Source: JANNBN01 sp031430595
Lineage (GTDB): Bacteria > Actinomycetota > Acidimicrobiia > Acidimicrobiales > JANYDT01
DNA: 64,000 nt
Reading direction: 5' to 3'
Assembly: GCA_031430595.1 (NCBI GenBank)
Contig: JANPBU010000052.1
Coordinates: 83,255-147,254, forward strand
Made by a program: the position numbers and the translations under genes. Of this stretch, positions 18,256-26,292 are shown piece after piece. Each line of letters begins with the position of its first letter. The stretch's first letter is position 1. The notes under the pieces were generated by a model. It saw only the letters and a program-made list of their open reading frames with translations, did not search any database and was not told the DNA's origin.

Positions 18256-19263
18256 ATGGCAGTTAGATGTGACCCAATCGATGAGTACATGCACGAACTT
18301 GGCCCAGAGTCAAACTTCAACGAAAGCATGTATTTCAATTGCTACGACCCGCAGCAGAACATTGGTGGCTGGTTTCGCATAGGAAATCGGGCTAACGAGG
18401 GTTACGCCGAAATGACCGTCTGCCTCTATCTTCCTGATGGACGAGTGGGGTTTCAATACAAACGGGCGCAAATCGCCAACAACAACACTTTTAATGCCGG
18501 CGGTTTGAGCATCTCGGTCGTTACGCCGTTTGAGAGACTGGCGATTGGTTACTCAGGCAAGGTTGTACTGCTCAGCGACCCACTACAAATGGCAGACCCG
18601 AAGGCGGCATTCACCTCGAATCCGTTTGAGACTTGCACCATCGATCTCGCCATCATCGGTCGTTCAGCAATGTTTGGGGGCGAACCCGACACTCCGCACG
18701 AGGCTCCGGGCGAAGAATTCGCTAAAGGGCACTACGAGCAACTGCACGAAGCAGTTGGCACCATCAGCGTCGGAGACCAAACTTGGACGATCGCCGGATT
18801 TGGGCTACGCGACCATTCATGGGGGCCACGGTTTTGGCAGGCACCTTGGTACTACCGGTGGCTCACCGGTAACGCCGGACCCAACTTCGGGTTCATGGGA
18901 AGTTACGTGGCCAAACGAACCGGAACCGGGTCACAGGGTGGCTTCGTGTGGGAAGACGACACGCTCCACATCGTTGATGACGTGAAGGTTGCCACCGATT
19001 GGCGCGGCGATGAGAAGTATCACGAGCGGGTGCACCTCACACTTACCTCCACACGGTCACAAAAGACTTGGAAGATCACCGGCGAGGCATTCAACCTCAT
19101 TCCGCTTCGTAATCGCCGAACCTCCCCAGACGGCGAAGAGCTACTTACTCGCATTAGCGAGGGGATGACGAAGTGGACCATGGAAGATGGAATGGTCGGC
19201 TACGGGTTATCTGAGTATCTCGACCAGATCATCGAAGATTTGCCGGTTGGTCTCGATCACTAG
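18256..19263 (+). CDS. DUF7064/7065-like protein (AttH/carotenoid-hydratase-like fold)
   Basis: 335 residues with an acidic, aromatic-rich beta pattern. ESMYFNCYDPQQNIGGWFRIGNR at the start and GFGLRDHSWGPRFWQAPWYYRW in the middle resemble lipocalin-like proteins related to AttH and CrtC-type hydratases, where RDHSWG is conserved. Such proteins bind hydrophobic ligands; the reaction here is unknown. The assignment rests on motif memory and should be taken as moderate. The 3' end faces the trmH-like gene. Confidence 0.55.
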   Translation: MAVRCDPIDEYMHELGPESNFNESMYFNCYDPQQNIGGWFRIGNRANEGYAEMTVCLYLPDGRVGFQYKRAQIANNNTFNAGGLSISVVTPFERLAIGYSGKVVLLSDPLQMADPKAAFTSNPFETCTIDLAIIGRSAMFGGEPDTPHEAPGEEFAKGHYEQLHEAVGTISVGDQTWTIAGFGLRDHSWGPRFWQAPWYYRWLTGNAGPNFGFMGSYVAKRTGTGSQGGFVWEDDTLHIVDDVKVATDWRGDEKYHERVHLTLTSTRSQKTWKITGEAFNLIPLRNRRTSPDGEELLTRISEGMTKWTMEDGMVGYGLSEYLDQIIEDLPVGLDH

Positions 19264-19301
19264 CCGACCCTTCCAGCGGGCTCCTTCCGCCAGCAAAACG
19301 G

Positions 19302-20120
19302 CTACCAGTTCCGGCGGGCCAGTTCATACAGCGCTATTGCCGCAGTCGTCGCAACGTTCAGCGAATCGACACCACCTGCCATAGGGATGCGACTCACCAT
19401 GTTGGCTTGGTCCATTGCCTCGGGGGTCAAGCCTTCATGTTCAGACCCGAGTAGCAACGCCACTCGCGTGGTCGAGCCAAACTGTTCCATCAGTCTCGGC
19501 AAAACGACAGCCCGGGGGTCTGGCGACAACGCAATGGTCTGCCAACCATCAGTGTGCAGAGTACTCAGTAGACCGGGCCATTGCGAGTCTGGCAATCGAC
19601 ACCACGGAACAAACAACGACCAACCAACCGCTGATCGTACGGCCTTGCGATACAACGGGTCACCACAATGCGGTGAGAGCATGACTGCATCAACACCGAA
19701 CGCTGCACTGTGGCGAAAGACGGCCCCGATGTTGTCAGGATCCACAACGTTTTCGACAATCACCACCGTCTGCGCGCCTACAAGTAGCTCAGACCACAGG
19801 GGATCTGGTGTTCGAATGCCAAGAGCTAACGCACCTCGATGCAGCGGAAAGCCGACGATCGCCGAGAGAAGATTTTCAGGTCCCACAAAGATGCAGACCT
19901 CAGGAGCAAGCGACTCTAACGATGTTTGTAAGCGTGCATAGCGTTGCGGGGTTAACAGTAACGACTGAATGCCGAAGCGCGATTCCAACAAACGCCGAAT
20001 GACAAGTTCACTCTCGGCTATAAACGTACCTTCACGCCTTCGAGCGGTGTCTTTGATATCTCGGAAATCGTTGAGAGCCGGGTCGGTTGATTCGTGAACC
20101 TGAAAGACAGTTGGCGACAC
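19302..20120 (-). CDS. TrmH/SpoU family RNA 2'-O-methyltransferase
   Basis: 272 residues from GTG 20120. An N-terminal L30e-like substrate domain (ESELVIRRLLESRFGIQSLLL) is followed by the knotted SPOUT domain: motif 1 VENVVDPDNIGAVFRHSAAFGVDAV, motif 2 LLLGSEHEGLT, motif 3 RIPMAGGVDSLNVATTAAIAL. It methylates ribose in rRNA or tRNA using SAM. It follows the WecG-like gene by 12 bases, so it is probably the last gene of that operon. Confidence 0.92.
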   Translation of the reverse strand: MSPTVFQVHESTDPALNDFRDIKDTARRREGTFIAESELVIRRLLESRFGIQSLLLTPQRYARLQTSLESLAPEVCIFVGPENLLSAIVGFPLHRGALALGIRTPDPLWSELLVGAQTVVIVENVVDPDNIGAVFRHSAAFGVDAVMLSPHCGDPLYRKAVRSAVGWSLFVPWCRLPDSQWPGLLSTLHTDGWQTIALSPDPRAVVLPRLMEQFGSTTRVALLLGSEHEGLTPEAMDQANMVSRIPMAGGVDSLNVATTAAIALYELARRNW

Positions 20121-20132
20121 GCCAAAAGTGTC

Positions 20133-20930
20133 TCACTCGCTTCGGTAGCGCGGAACCATCAGAGAACGAAGGGCCAGCACCAAAAACCGTGCTCCTGTTC
20201 GGGCGTAACGAGGAAACAGGCGCGTTGGCTCTTGCTTCATTCGATGCACCCACTCAAGACCGAGGCGTTGCATCCAGCGAGGCGACCGGCTTCTGATTCC
20301 GGCCAATACATCGAAACTTCCACCCACGCCGATAGCTGCATCAACACCAAGAAGATTCCAGTTGTCTTCAATGAAATGCTCTTGACGTGGTACGCCCATC
20401 GCAACGATAAGTACTTTGGCTCCGCTATCAGCAACGGCCAGCGCACGGGCGGGCGCCTCGTCGTCTCCGAAAAACCCATCGTTGAACATCAGCGTCAGCC
20501 CAGGGTGTTCGTCACGCAATCGCTTAGCCACATTTGCAACGATGTCAGCAGAAGACCCGAGAAGGTACACCCCGACGCCGGTAACCGCGGCACGCGAACA
20601 GATCTTGCTCACCAGGTCGATCCCAGTCACGCGTTCCGGAAGCGGCGTTCGAAATCGCTTGGAAAGCCCAACAAGGGGTTGGCCGTCGGCGACTGTGCAC
20701 GACGCGTGATCGACAAAGTGTTGCAGTCGCTTATCGGCACGCATCATGACCAACATGGCTACATTGACCGTGCAGATCCAACCCCGCGAACGAGAATTGA
20801 CCATAGCAAACACCCGGTCAACGCTTTCGTCGAGCGTGACCGAATCGAACGACACGTTGAGAATGTTGACGTGCCCGGGTAACGCTTGAACCTCCAGTGT
20901 GTTCCTCATGGGCGCATTCATGTTTCTCAT
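20133..20930 (-). CDS. WecG/TagA/CpsF family glycosyltransferase
   Basis: 265 residues from ATG 20930, whose first base is the last base of the VpsJ-like stop (TGATG); ATGs at 20921 and 20909 are alternatives. GT26 features: VNVAMLVMMRADKRLQ, TVADGQPLVGLSKRF with the conserved Asp, GIDLVSKIC, VYLLGSSADIV, and VAMGVPRQEHFIEDN. These enzymes add a ManNAc-like or related sugar to a polyprenyl-linked intermediate in cell-surface polysaccharide assembly. Confidence 0.9.
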   Translation of the reverse strand: MRNMNAPMRNTLEVQALPGHVNILNVSFDSVTLDESVDRVFAMVNSRSRGWICTVNVAMLVMMRADKRLQHFVDHASCTVADGQPLVGLSKRFRTPLPERVTGIDLVSKICSRAAVTGVGVYLLGSSADIVANVAKRLRDEHPGLTLMFNDGFFGDDEAPARALAVADSGAKVLIVAMGVPRQEHFIEDNWNLLGVDAAIGVGGSFDVLAGIRSRSPRWMQRLGLEWVHRMKQEPTRLFPRYARTGARFLVLALRSLMVPRYRSE

Positions 20931-22072
20931 CAGGACAGCCACTTCCGTTGCTGGAGGGCAGCATCGACAAAGAATTTGGTGGCCCAGTTTGGGAAACTCA
21001 GCGGGGCGTAACGTCCCCAAATCGGCGAAGATCCAGCGATGGCGCCGCGAACACCGCTGTGGCGGGCAGTAAGGCTTTGGCGGGCCCGAACAAAGCTCAA
21101 CGCCTGCTCCGAGGCCAACCTGTATTTGGCATCGCCAGTCCTTTCAAACCATTTCGCCCACACAATGGCCAATTGGCAGTTGCCGGTAAGGCATACGTAC
21201 CGCGCTGTCGACGTTCCGTCGGGTGAAATTTGACCAGGCAAGAATCCGCCATTCGCAAGAAGCTGCAGTGCGCTGTCAGCACATGTTCGGGCAGCAAGAA
21301 CGTATCTCTCGTCGTTAACTATCCAACCCGATTCTTGTAACCCACAAATCGTGTACGAAATATTATGGGTATACGGAACCTTGCCCTGCACGAACGATGC
21401 ATTCGAGAAAAACCCCGAAGGCTGCTGACAACTCAGCGCCCAGTCAAGATTGGCTCGTGCGACTCGAACAAATGAATCGTGCGGCGCTCGCTCGTTCAGC
21501 TTGAGTAACGCCCAAGCCGTTCGGCTGTTGTACACGTGGGGCGTCGAGAAGTGCTCGTGCGTTACCCACCGACCATCAGCGTCGGCGACACTCACCAGCC
21601 ACCTCGCCGAACGAAGGGCCGCATCCAAAAACCGAGACTCACCCGTCCGAGTATGGGCTTCGACAAAGCCGAAAAGTACCTGCCCCGTGTCAAACACGAT
21701 ACCGCCGGGTCCGTAGTTGGGGTTTGCAATCGACCCATCGGGGTTTTGAACCGAAATCAACCAATCGGCGACACGAACAGCCCGCTCGGTAAGCAACTCG
21801 TCACCCAGCGCCGCTGCTGCTTCGAACAACGTTTCGACGATGTAACCAGAGGTTTCGCGGTAGGGGGGCTTCCACCCTCCCCGCAAGCTAAATCCGTAGC
21901 TGATACCACCGTGAACCGACTTATCTTGTGCTCGACATAGCCAATCGATTGCCGCTCGAATGTCTTCGTCGACGCTTGGTGACAATTCACGTGGCCGCGA
22001 CTTCACCGCTGTCGTCGCAAAGGCTTGAACACCTTGCCAATCTAGCCATTCCGTCGTTCTGTCTGTTGCCAT
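20930..22072 (-). CDS. VpsJ-like alpha/alpha-barrel polysaccharide protein
   Basis: 380 residues. Repeated helical hairpins with WLxSxQNPDGS (about residue 110), GGIVFDTGQVLFGFVEAHTRTG, VYNSRTAWALLKLNE, LDWALSCQQPSGFF and YTHNISYTICGLQESG form an alpha/alpha toroid like terpene cyclases and glycoside hydrolases. The pattern matches proteins annotated as VpsJ in exopolysaccharide clusters. An AGAGGA-type ribosome site lies about 10 bases before the ATG. Operon with the glycosyltransferase suggests a role in surface polysaccharide processing; the reaction is not known. Confidence 0.72.
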   Translation of the reverse strand: MATDRTTEWLDWQGVQAFATTAVKSRPRELSPSVDEDIRAAIDWLCRAQDKSVHGGISYGFSLRGGWKPPYRETSGYIVETLFEAAAALGDELLTERAVRVADWLISVQNPDGSIANPNYGPGGIVFDTGQVLFGFVEAHTRTGESRFLDAALRSARWLVSVADADGRWVTHEHFSTPHVYNSRTAWALLKLNERAPHDSFVRVARANLDWALSCQQPSGFFSNASFVQGKVPYTHNISYTICGLQESGWIVNDERYVLAARTCADSALQLLANGGFLPGQISPDGTSTARYVCLTGNCQLAIVWAKWFERTGDAKYRLASEQALSFVRARQSLTARHSGVRGAIAGSSPIWGRYAPLSFPNWATKFFVDAALQQRKWLS

Positions 22073-22155
22073 GGGGTTCCGTCCTCTCTGACAAAGTCAT
22101 GGCTATCACGAATGAGTTACTGGAGCAATGGCCACTCAGAGAAATACTCAATTCA

Positions 22156-23181
22156 TCAATTCTTGCTTTGCGTGATATCTCGGGCGGCTTGCACCGGGTC
22201 AACTCCGAACGGAAGAACAGCTACAACGGGTGTCGTCACGCCATTTTCTACATAACGCTGAATATGCGCCCGACATTGAGCCGGTGTCCCATGCACAATA
22301 AGTTCATCGACCACTTCATCACTGATTTGTGCCAACGCCGCTTTGCGATCGCCCGCTTTCCACGCATCCCACATCCCTTGAAGCTTGTCGCCGTTGCCGA
22401 GCCATCGATGAAATTCGGCATACACGGGAACATTCAGGTACGCAGCTATCGCCATTCGAGCCCCGCGCCGAACAACCTCGGCATCAGGATTAGGACACAC
22501 AAAGATTCGAGCGACAATTTCTTTGCCTCCGCCTCCAGCTTCCTGCACGATTGGAGCGACCCTGGTGACATCGGATGCACTCAGCCAGTTGATGATCGCT
22601 CCATCACTTTCGCGGCCAGCTAGGCGAAGCATTCCGGGACGAAGTGCGGCAATGAGTAGCTGGGGTTGGATGGCTGGCACTCGACCCAGTCGAAAACCCT
22701 TCACGGTGAACGTTTCAGCTTCCATGTCAACTTTTTCGCCCGTCAGTGCTGCCCGTACGAACCTCACTGTGTCACGGGTTCGTTGGAAGGGTTGCTCAAA
22801 CGGAATGCCGTTCCAGTTCTCGACGATCACGTTCGATGACGTACCTATACCGACGGCGACTCGACCGGGTGCCGCTTCGGCGAGCGAAGCGACGCTTTGG
22901 GCCAGTAACGCAGGCCCTCGGGTGGACGCCGGAATGATTGCGGTTCCGAGGCGGGTACCGGTCGTCCACGCCGCCGCCAGGGCCAACGGGGTGAAGCCGT
23001 CAGTTCCGTTCGCCTCAGCCGACCAGAAATCCGTATAACCAAGTGAAGCGAGTTCCTCGTAGATACGACGGTGATCAGCCAGTGCGATCCCATCGAATGG
23101 AACAGTGATGCCGAGTCGAGTCGCAGTAGGCGCGCTATCGGCTGCTATGGCTGAAATGCTGTCGACTGGGGCGGAAGTCAT
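22156..23181 (-). CDS. LLM-class F420-dependent oxidoreductase
   Basis: 341 residues from ATG 23181, leaderless. Luciferase-like TIM barrel: GYTDFWSAEANGTDGFTPLALAAAWT, RLGTAIIPASTRGPALLAQSVASLAEAAPGRVAVGIGTSS, and ADGAIINWLSASD-type phosphate loop. The Actinobacterial LLM proteins of this length mostly use coenzyme F420. It would catalyse hydride transfer on an unknown substrate. Confidence 0.88.
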   Translation of the reverse strand: MTSAPVDSISAIAADSAPTATRLGITVPFDGIALADHRRIYEELASLGYTDFWSAEANGTDGFTPLALAAAWTTGTRLGTAIIPASTRGPALLAQSVASLAEAAPGRVAVGIGTSSNVIVENWNGIPFEQPFQRTRDTVRFVRAALTGEKVDMEAETFTVKGFRLGRVPAIQPQLLIAALRPGMLRLAGRESDGAIINWLSASDVTRVAPIVQEAGGGGKEIVARIFVCPNPDAEVVRRGARMAIAAYLNVPVYAEFHRWLGNGDKLQGMWDAWKAGDRKAALAQISDEVVDELIVHGTPAQCRAHIQRYVENGVTTPVVAVLPFGVDPVQAARDITQSKN

Positions 23182-23187
23182 GGATTG

Positions 23188-23193
23188 ACCGTA
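23188..23193 (-). promoter_or_regulatory. -10 box (TACGGT) of the LLM oxidoreductase, leaderless
   Basis: TACGGT with a six-base gap to ATG 23181. Confidence 0.6.
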
Positions 23194-23301
23194 GAGCACG
23201 GCGTCAGCGCGGATTCAGTCGAAATCGAGAAACTCAACAAATTTTTCGAACTTTCTCGAATAACCCCGTTTTTTGTCATACCCCCTCCCGATACTGGACT
23301 C

Positions 23302-23487
23302 ATGCGCTCACCACAACTCGCCCTCATCGATACCACCACCGTTTACTCAGCTTCACGTTTTCGTCTCGACGACCGAACCCGCACCATTGGGTTGGCTGGC
23401 TTGGCTAGCGCTCGGGCTGCCCTTGCTGAGGTAGCTGCCCGACGAGCCGCCCTCGAAGATGCTGCAACCGAACGTCAGGCTGCATAA
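23302..23487 (+). CDS. Small hypothetical protein (61 aa)
   Basis: 61 residues from ATG 23302. The N-terminal half is a polar beta-like region (LALIDTTTVYSASRFRLDDRTRTIGLAGLA), the C-terminal half an Ala/Arg/Glu-rich amphipathic helix (SARAALAEVAARRAALEDAA). Codon use matches real genes here. A longer frame beginning at 23185 would run through the LLM promoter and is less likely. No family recognised. Confidence 0.6.
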   Translation: MRSPQLALIDTTTVYSASRFRLDDRTRTIGLAGLASARAALAEVAARRAALEDAATERQAA

Positions 23488-23513
23488 CTCCTGATCCGGT
23501 TCACGGTCCGGGG

Positions 23514-24242
23514 CTAAGGAATGATCTCAGCGACAATTGACGCCAATTCATCATCCGTGGGCGCTGGGCCCAAGTCGCTGTAAAATTTATAGCGAGGGGC
23601 GGCATGAAGCGCAAAAACTTCTGCGAAATCCCCGGCACCAGTACTGAGGTCTCGGCAACTGTTACACGCCCACCAGGGCACGTCACCCGGCAACTTTCTC
23701 AGTTCAAGATAGCGCCCACGAGATTCATCACCGAGATAGGTCACATCAAGCGCATGACCAATCTCATGAGAAATATCGTGGGCCACTCCGGGTACCGGCC
23801 TATCCAACCTTACGTAAACGTCGATACGCCGTTCGAGGCGGTATGTCAAAGCTAGATATCCTTTGCGAGCCGGTAAGAAACTGATTTTCCAGCCCGGTAA
23901 CTTTGAGCGCCAGTCGTAGGTAACGAGCCGAAGAGCTTCTTGCCCGATTCGCTCCTCACGGCCATTCGGATTTGTTATCTGAACGCCTTCGCCAATTTTT
24001 GGTCCTTTCCCAGTGGGCTGAGATGTCGCCGCCACCCCTGACGACGACATCCCAATCACCAACATCAGTGCGATTCCCAGTGAAGCGACCGGCGCCATGG
24101 CCCGACCAACGTCATAAGAATTGCGGCCAACTCGACGGAACCCCCGATGAGCAAGCTTGTTCTGTGTGGTGTGCTCCAACGGGTGCACTTCACGGCACAT
24201 GGTCGGTCGTTTCCAGGTCGACTGACCACATATCGTGTTCAT
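23514..24242 (-). CDS. Secreted or membrane-anchored metalloprotease-like protein (HEIGH)
   Basis: 242 residues from ATG 24242, chosen because a TATAGT box lies seven bases upstream; an ATG at 24272 would push into the divergent gene's leader. A hydrophobic segment (MAPVASLGIALMLVIGMSSSG, about residues 48-68) acts as signal or anchor. VAHDISHEIGHALDV contains HExxH (HEIGH), the zinc site of metallopeptidases, followed later by AEVFALH. A Cys pair (WWACNSC) may form a disulphide. Likely an extracytoplasmic peptidase; the substrate is unknown. Convergent with the 61-aa gene. Confidence 0.65.
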   Translation of the reverse strand: MNTICGQSTWKRPTMCREVHPLEHTTQNKLAHRGFRRVGRNSYDVGRAMAPVASLGIALMLVIGMSSSGVAATSQPTGKGPKIGEGVQITNPNGREERIGQEALRLVTYDWRSKLPGWKISFLPARKGYLALTYRLERRIDVYVRLDRPVPGVAHDISHEIGHALDVTYLGDESRGRYLELRKLPGDVPWWACNSCRDLSTGAGDFAEVFALHAAPRYKFYSDLGPAPTDDELASIVAEIIP

Positions 24243-24249
24243 TACTGAA

Positions 24250-24255
24250 ACTATA
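24250..24255 (-). promoter_or_regulatory. -10 box (TATAGT) of the HEIGH protein
   Basis: TATAGT, seven bases from ATG 24242; this decides the start. Confidence 0.55.
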
Positions 24256-24289
24256 TTCACTTTACGTGACATTTGTCGAGGGAAACCCC

Positions 24290-24955
24290 ATGCAAGTCCA
24301 AGAAATCACTACTTTGAGTGATCAACCTTTTGCCTCTATTGCCAACGGTCGCAGGTTTGGCGCGCTCGGGTTCGCGCTCGCTCTCGCATTGGTGGGTGTG
24401 AGTGCGTGCTCCTCGAAACCTCCGGTAAGAGTCGTCGTCGAACGAGATACCTCAACAACACCTTCCGCTGGCACACAAACCACTCCCGAAGTTGTGGCGT
24501 TGCGGCTTCGGGGTCCGGGGGCTGTCCCTGCAAACGCAGTGCTGATTGCTCATACCGACGGTGACACCATCCGCGTGCGCCTCAACGATTCAACCGAGGA
24601 AAAGGTTCGCCTGATTGGTATCGACACGCCCGAGACAAAACGACCGGGTAGCCCCATTCAGTGCTTCGGCCCAGAGGCCAGCCATTTCATACAATTGTTG
24701 TTGCCGGTCGACACCCCACTGGCGCTTGAACTCGACGTTGAAGCGCGTGATCGGTATGGTCGACTACTTGCCTATGTTCGACGAGCCAAAGATGGGCTTT
24801 TCATCAACGAACAACTAGCGCTCAACGGGTACGCGATGTTGCTCACCTACCCCCCCAACGTGGCCTATACCGACACGTTCCGCGATGCGGTGATGGTCGC
24901 CCGTGATTCCCAACTTGGGCTGTGGGGAACGTGTGGTGACGAAACGCGCCGCTGA
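24290..24955 (+). CDS. Thermonuclease (SNase)-family lipoprotein
   Basis: 221 residues from ATG 24290 with GAGGG about eight bases upstream. A lipoprotein signal (LALALVGVSAC) ends in the lipobox Cys near residue 40, then a Thr/Pro-rich linker. The nuclease domain has HTDGDTIRVRL, VRLIGIDTPETKR and ARDRYGRLLAYV, the calcium-binding Asp and catalytic Arg/Glu region of staphylococcal nuclease. Expected to degrade extracellular DNA or RNA at the cell surface, for nutrient use or defence. Confidence 0.9.
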   Translation: MQVQEITTLSDQPFASIANGRRFGALGFALALALVGVSACSSKPPVRVVVERDTSTTPSAGTQTTPEVVALRLRGPGAVPANAVLIAHTDGDTIRVRLNDSTEEKVRLIGIDTPETKRPGSPIQCFGPEASHFIQLLLPVDTPLALELDVEARDRYGRLLAYVRRAKDGLFINEQLALNGYAMLLTYPPNVAYTDTFRDAVMVARDSQLGLWGTCGDETRR

Positions 24956-24971
24956 CCCAACGCGAACGAAC

Positions 24972-24977
24972 TACGTT
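24972..24977 (+). promoter_or_regulatory. -10 box (TACGTT), leaderless
   Basis: TACGTT ends seven bases before the GTG at 24985. Confidence 0.5.
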
Positions 24978-24984
24978 TTGGATT

Positions 24985-25836
24985 GTGACCCCATTAACTG
25001 TTGCGTTGGGCTTCCCCGAGTCAAGCCGGGTACTCATCGTCGCCGCTGACGGCCTCGGCATGTGCCATGCCTCGACCGAAGCGGTCTACGACAGTGTGAG
25101 GCGGGGGGTCGCTACGACCGGACGGTTAATGGTTCCCGCACCATGGGCGCGCGCCGCTGCAGCAGGTTTCCGAGGAGAAGACATCGGTGTCTCGCTGACG
25201 GTCACCGCTGAGTTTGACCAGTATCGGTGGGGTCCGATCACGAGGGGACAATCGCTCGTCGATGGAAATGGGGGTTTCCCGTCAACCGCTCCCGACTTTT
25301 GGGATCATGCCGATATCGCAGAGACCCGCACCGAGTGCCGTGCTCAAATCGAACGCGCTATTTACTGGGGTTTTGATGTTTCGCATCTTGACTCACATCA
25401 AGACACGTTGCACTTCCGCCCAGAGTTTTTTGATGTCGAACTCGAACTGGCCATCGAATTTTCGTTACCCCTACGGCTTCCTTCGGGAAACGCAGAGGCC
25501 CGCGCTGGTTTCCCAATGCACCGCCTCGCCGCCGAAGAGGGGGTACTTACCCCAGACGTCACCATCGATCTGGCGCTTCCAGCGACCGGCTCGATCGAAG
25601 CTTTCGAAGCGGCTGTCGAGTCACTTACTTTCGGGGTCACCGAGATTCGGTTACGACCAGCCATCGACACCCCTGAGTTACGAGCACTGCACGGCGACGG
25701 AGTAAGCGCTGACGCTCAAATTAACCAACATTCGCTCGCAACAAACACGTTGCTTGCGGCAGCGATCCAGCGCAGCGGTTCTCACTTGATTGGGTACCGA
25801 GCATTACGACAAGCCCAACGATCAGCTCACCAGTAA
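24985..25836 (+). CDS. YdjC/ChbG-like carbohydrate deacetylase with altered metal site
   Basis: 283 residues from GTG 24985. The fold is clear from GVSLTVTAEFDQYRWGP, WDHADIAETRTECRAQIERA, SHLDSHQDTLHFRPEFFDV and LPLRLPSGNAEAR. In active ChbG-type enzymes the first motif is ADDFG and the second GxHLxLT; here they read AADGLGM and GVSLTVT, so the second Asp and one metal-binding His are absent, while HLDSH is kept. It may be inactive, bind a different metal, or act on another substrate. The neighbour is a surface nuclease. Confidence 0.75.
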   Translation: MTPLTVALGFPESSRVLIVAADGLGMCHASTEAVYDSVRRGVATTGRLMVPAPWARAAAAGFRGEDIGVSLTVTAEFDQYRWGPITRGQSLVDGNGGFPSTAPDFWDHADIAETRTECRAQIERAIYWGFDVSHLDSHQDTLHFRPEFFDVELELAIEFSLPLRLPSGNAEARAGFPMHRLAAEEGVLTPDVTIDLALPATGSIEAFEAAVESLTFGVTEIRLRPAIDTPELRALHGDGVSADAQINQHSLATNTLLAAAIQRSGSHLIGYRALRQAQRSAHQ

Positions 25837-25858
25837 GCCGATAACCGCTGCCCAAAAG

Positions 25859-26245
25859 TTAGTATTCGGTTTTCTCGCGGAGTTGTTCCTGGATCACCTT
25901 GTATTCAGGGCTCATCGTCAGCGGCATGAGTGACATCAACTTGCCAACATTTCCAGTCACCTTCATTTTGCCTTGCATGAAGGCGGCGTTGGCATCGAGT
26001 TCACCCTTTTGAATTCGGACGCTGTCATCCCACGTTGAAGCCATCACAAAATCAGCATCGGCGAGTTCACCAAGCGACTGATCCATCACCAAACCGTTTT
26101 CCACAATTTGGTAGTACGCAATATCGCCCTCGGGCCCACCGGTCACCTTGACGCCCATCCGAGCCGAAGCTCCGGGCTTTTCCGGAAACGTCTGAGCGAG
26201 TTCTTTTGCCTGGTCGTGCCATTCTTGCGAAAGATATTTAGCCAT
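25859..26245 (-). CDS. SCP2 sterol-binding domain protein
   Basis: 128 residues. The SCP2 pattern is MDQSLGELADADFVMASTWDDSVRIQKGELDANAAFMQGKMKVTGNVGKLMSLMPL. These single-domain proteins carry lipids or acyl-CoA. It is a possible partner of fatty-acid-type enzymes such as the MFE-2-like SDR at 2.5 kb, but only by analogy with the fused eukaryotic protein. Confidence 0.9.
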   Translation of the reverse strand: MAKYLSQEWHDQAKELAQTFPEKPGASARMGVKVTGGPEGDIAYYQIVENGLVMDQSLGELADADFVMASTWDDSVRIQKGELDANAAFMQGKMKVTGNVGKLMSLMPLTMSPEYKVIQEQLREKTEY

Positions 26246-26251
26246 GCGCTC

Positions 26252-26257
26252 AATCTA
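26252..26257 (-). promoter_or_regulatory. -10 box (TAGATT) of the SCP2 gene, leaderless
   Basis: TAGATT with a six-base gap to ATG 26245. Confidence 0.55.
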
Positions 26258-26292
26258 CGCCGACCGACCTCAGCCCACAAACTCCGGACAGC

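Noticed and set aside
20094..20882. 262-residue plus-strand frame
   Set aside because: Antisense to the clear WecG/TagA glycosyltransferase; amino-acid content is random-like.
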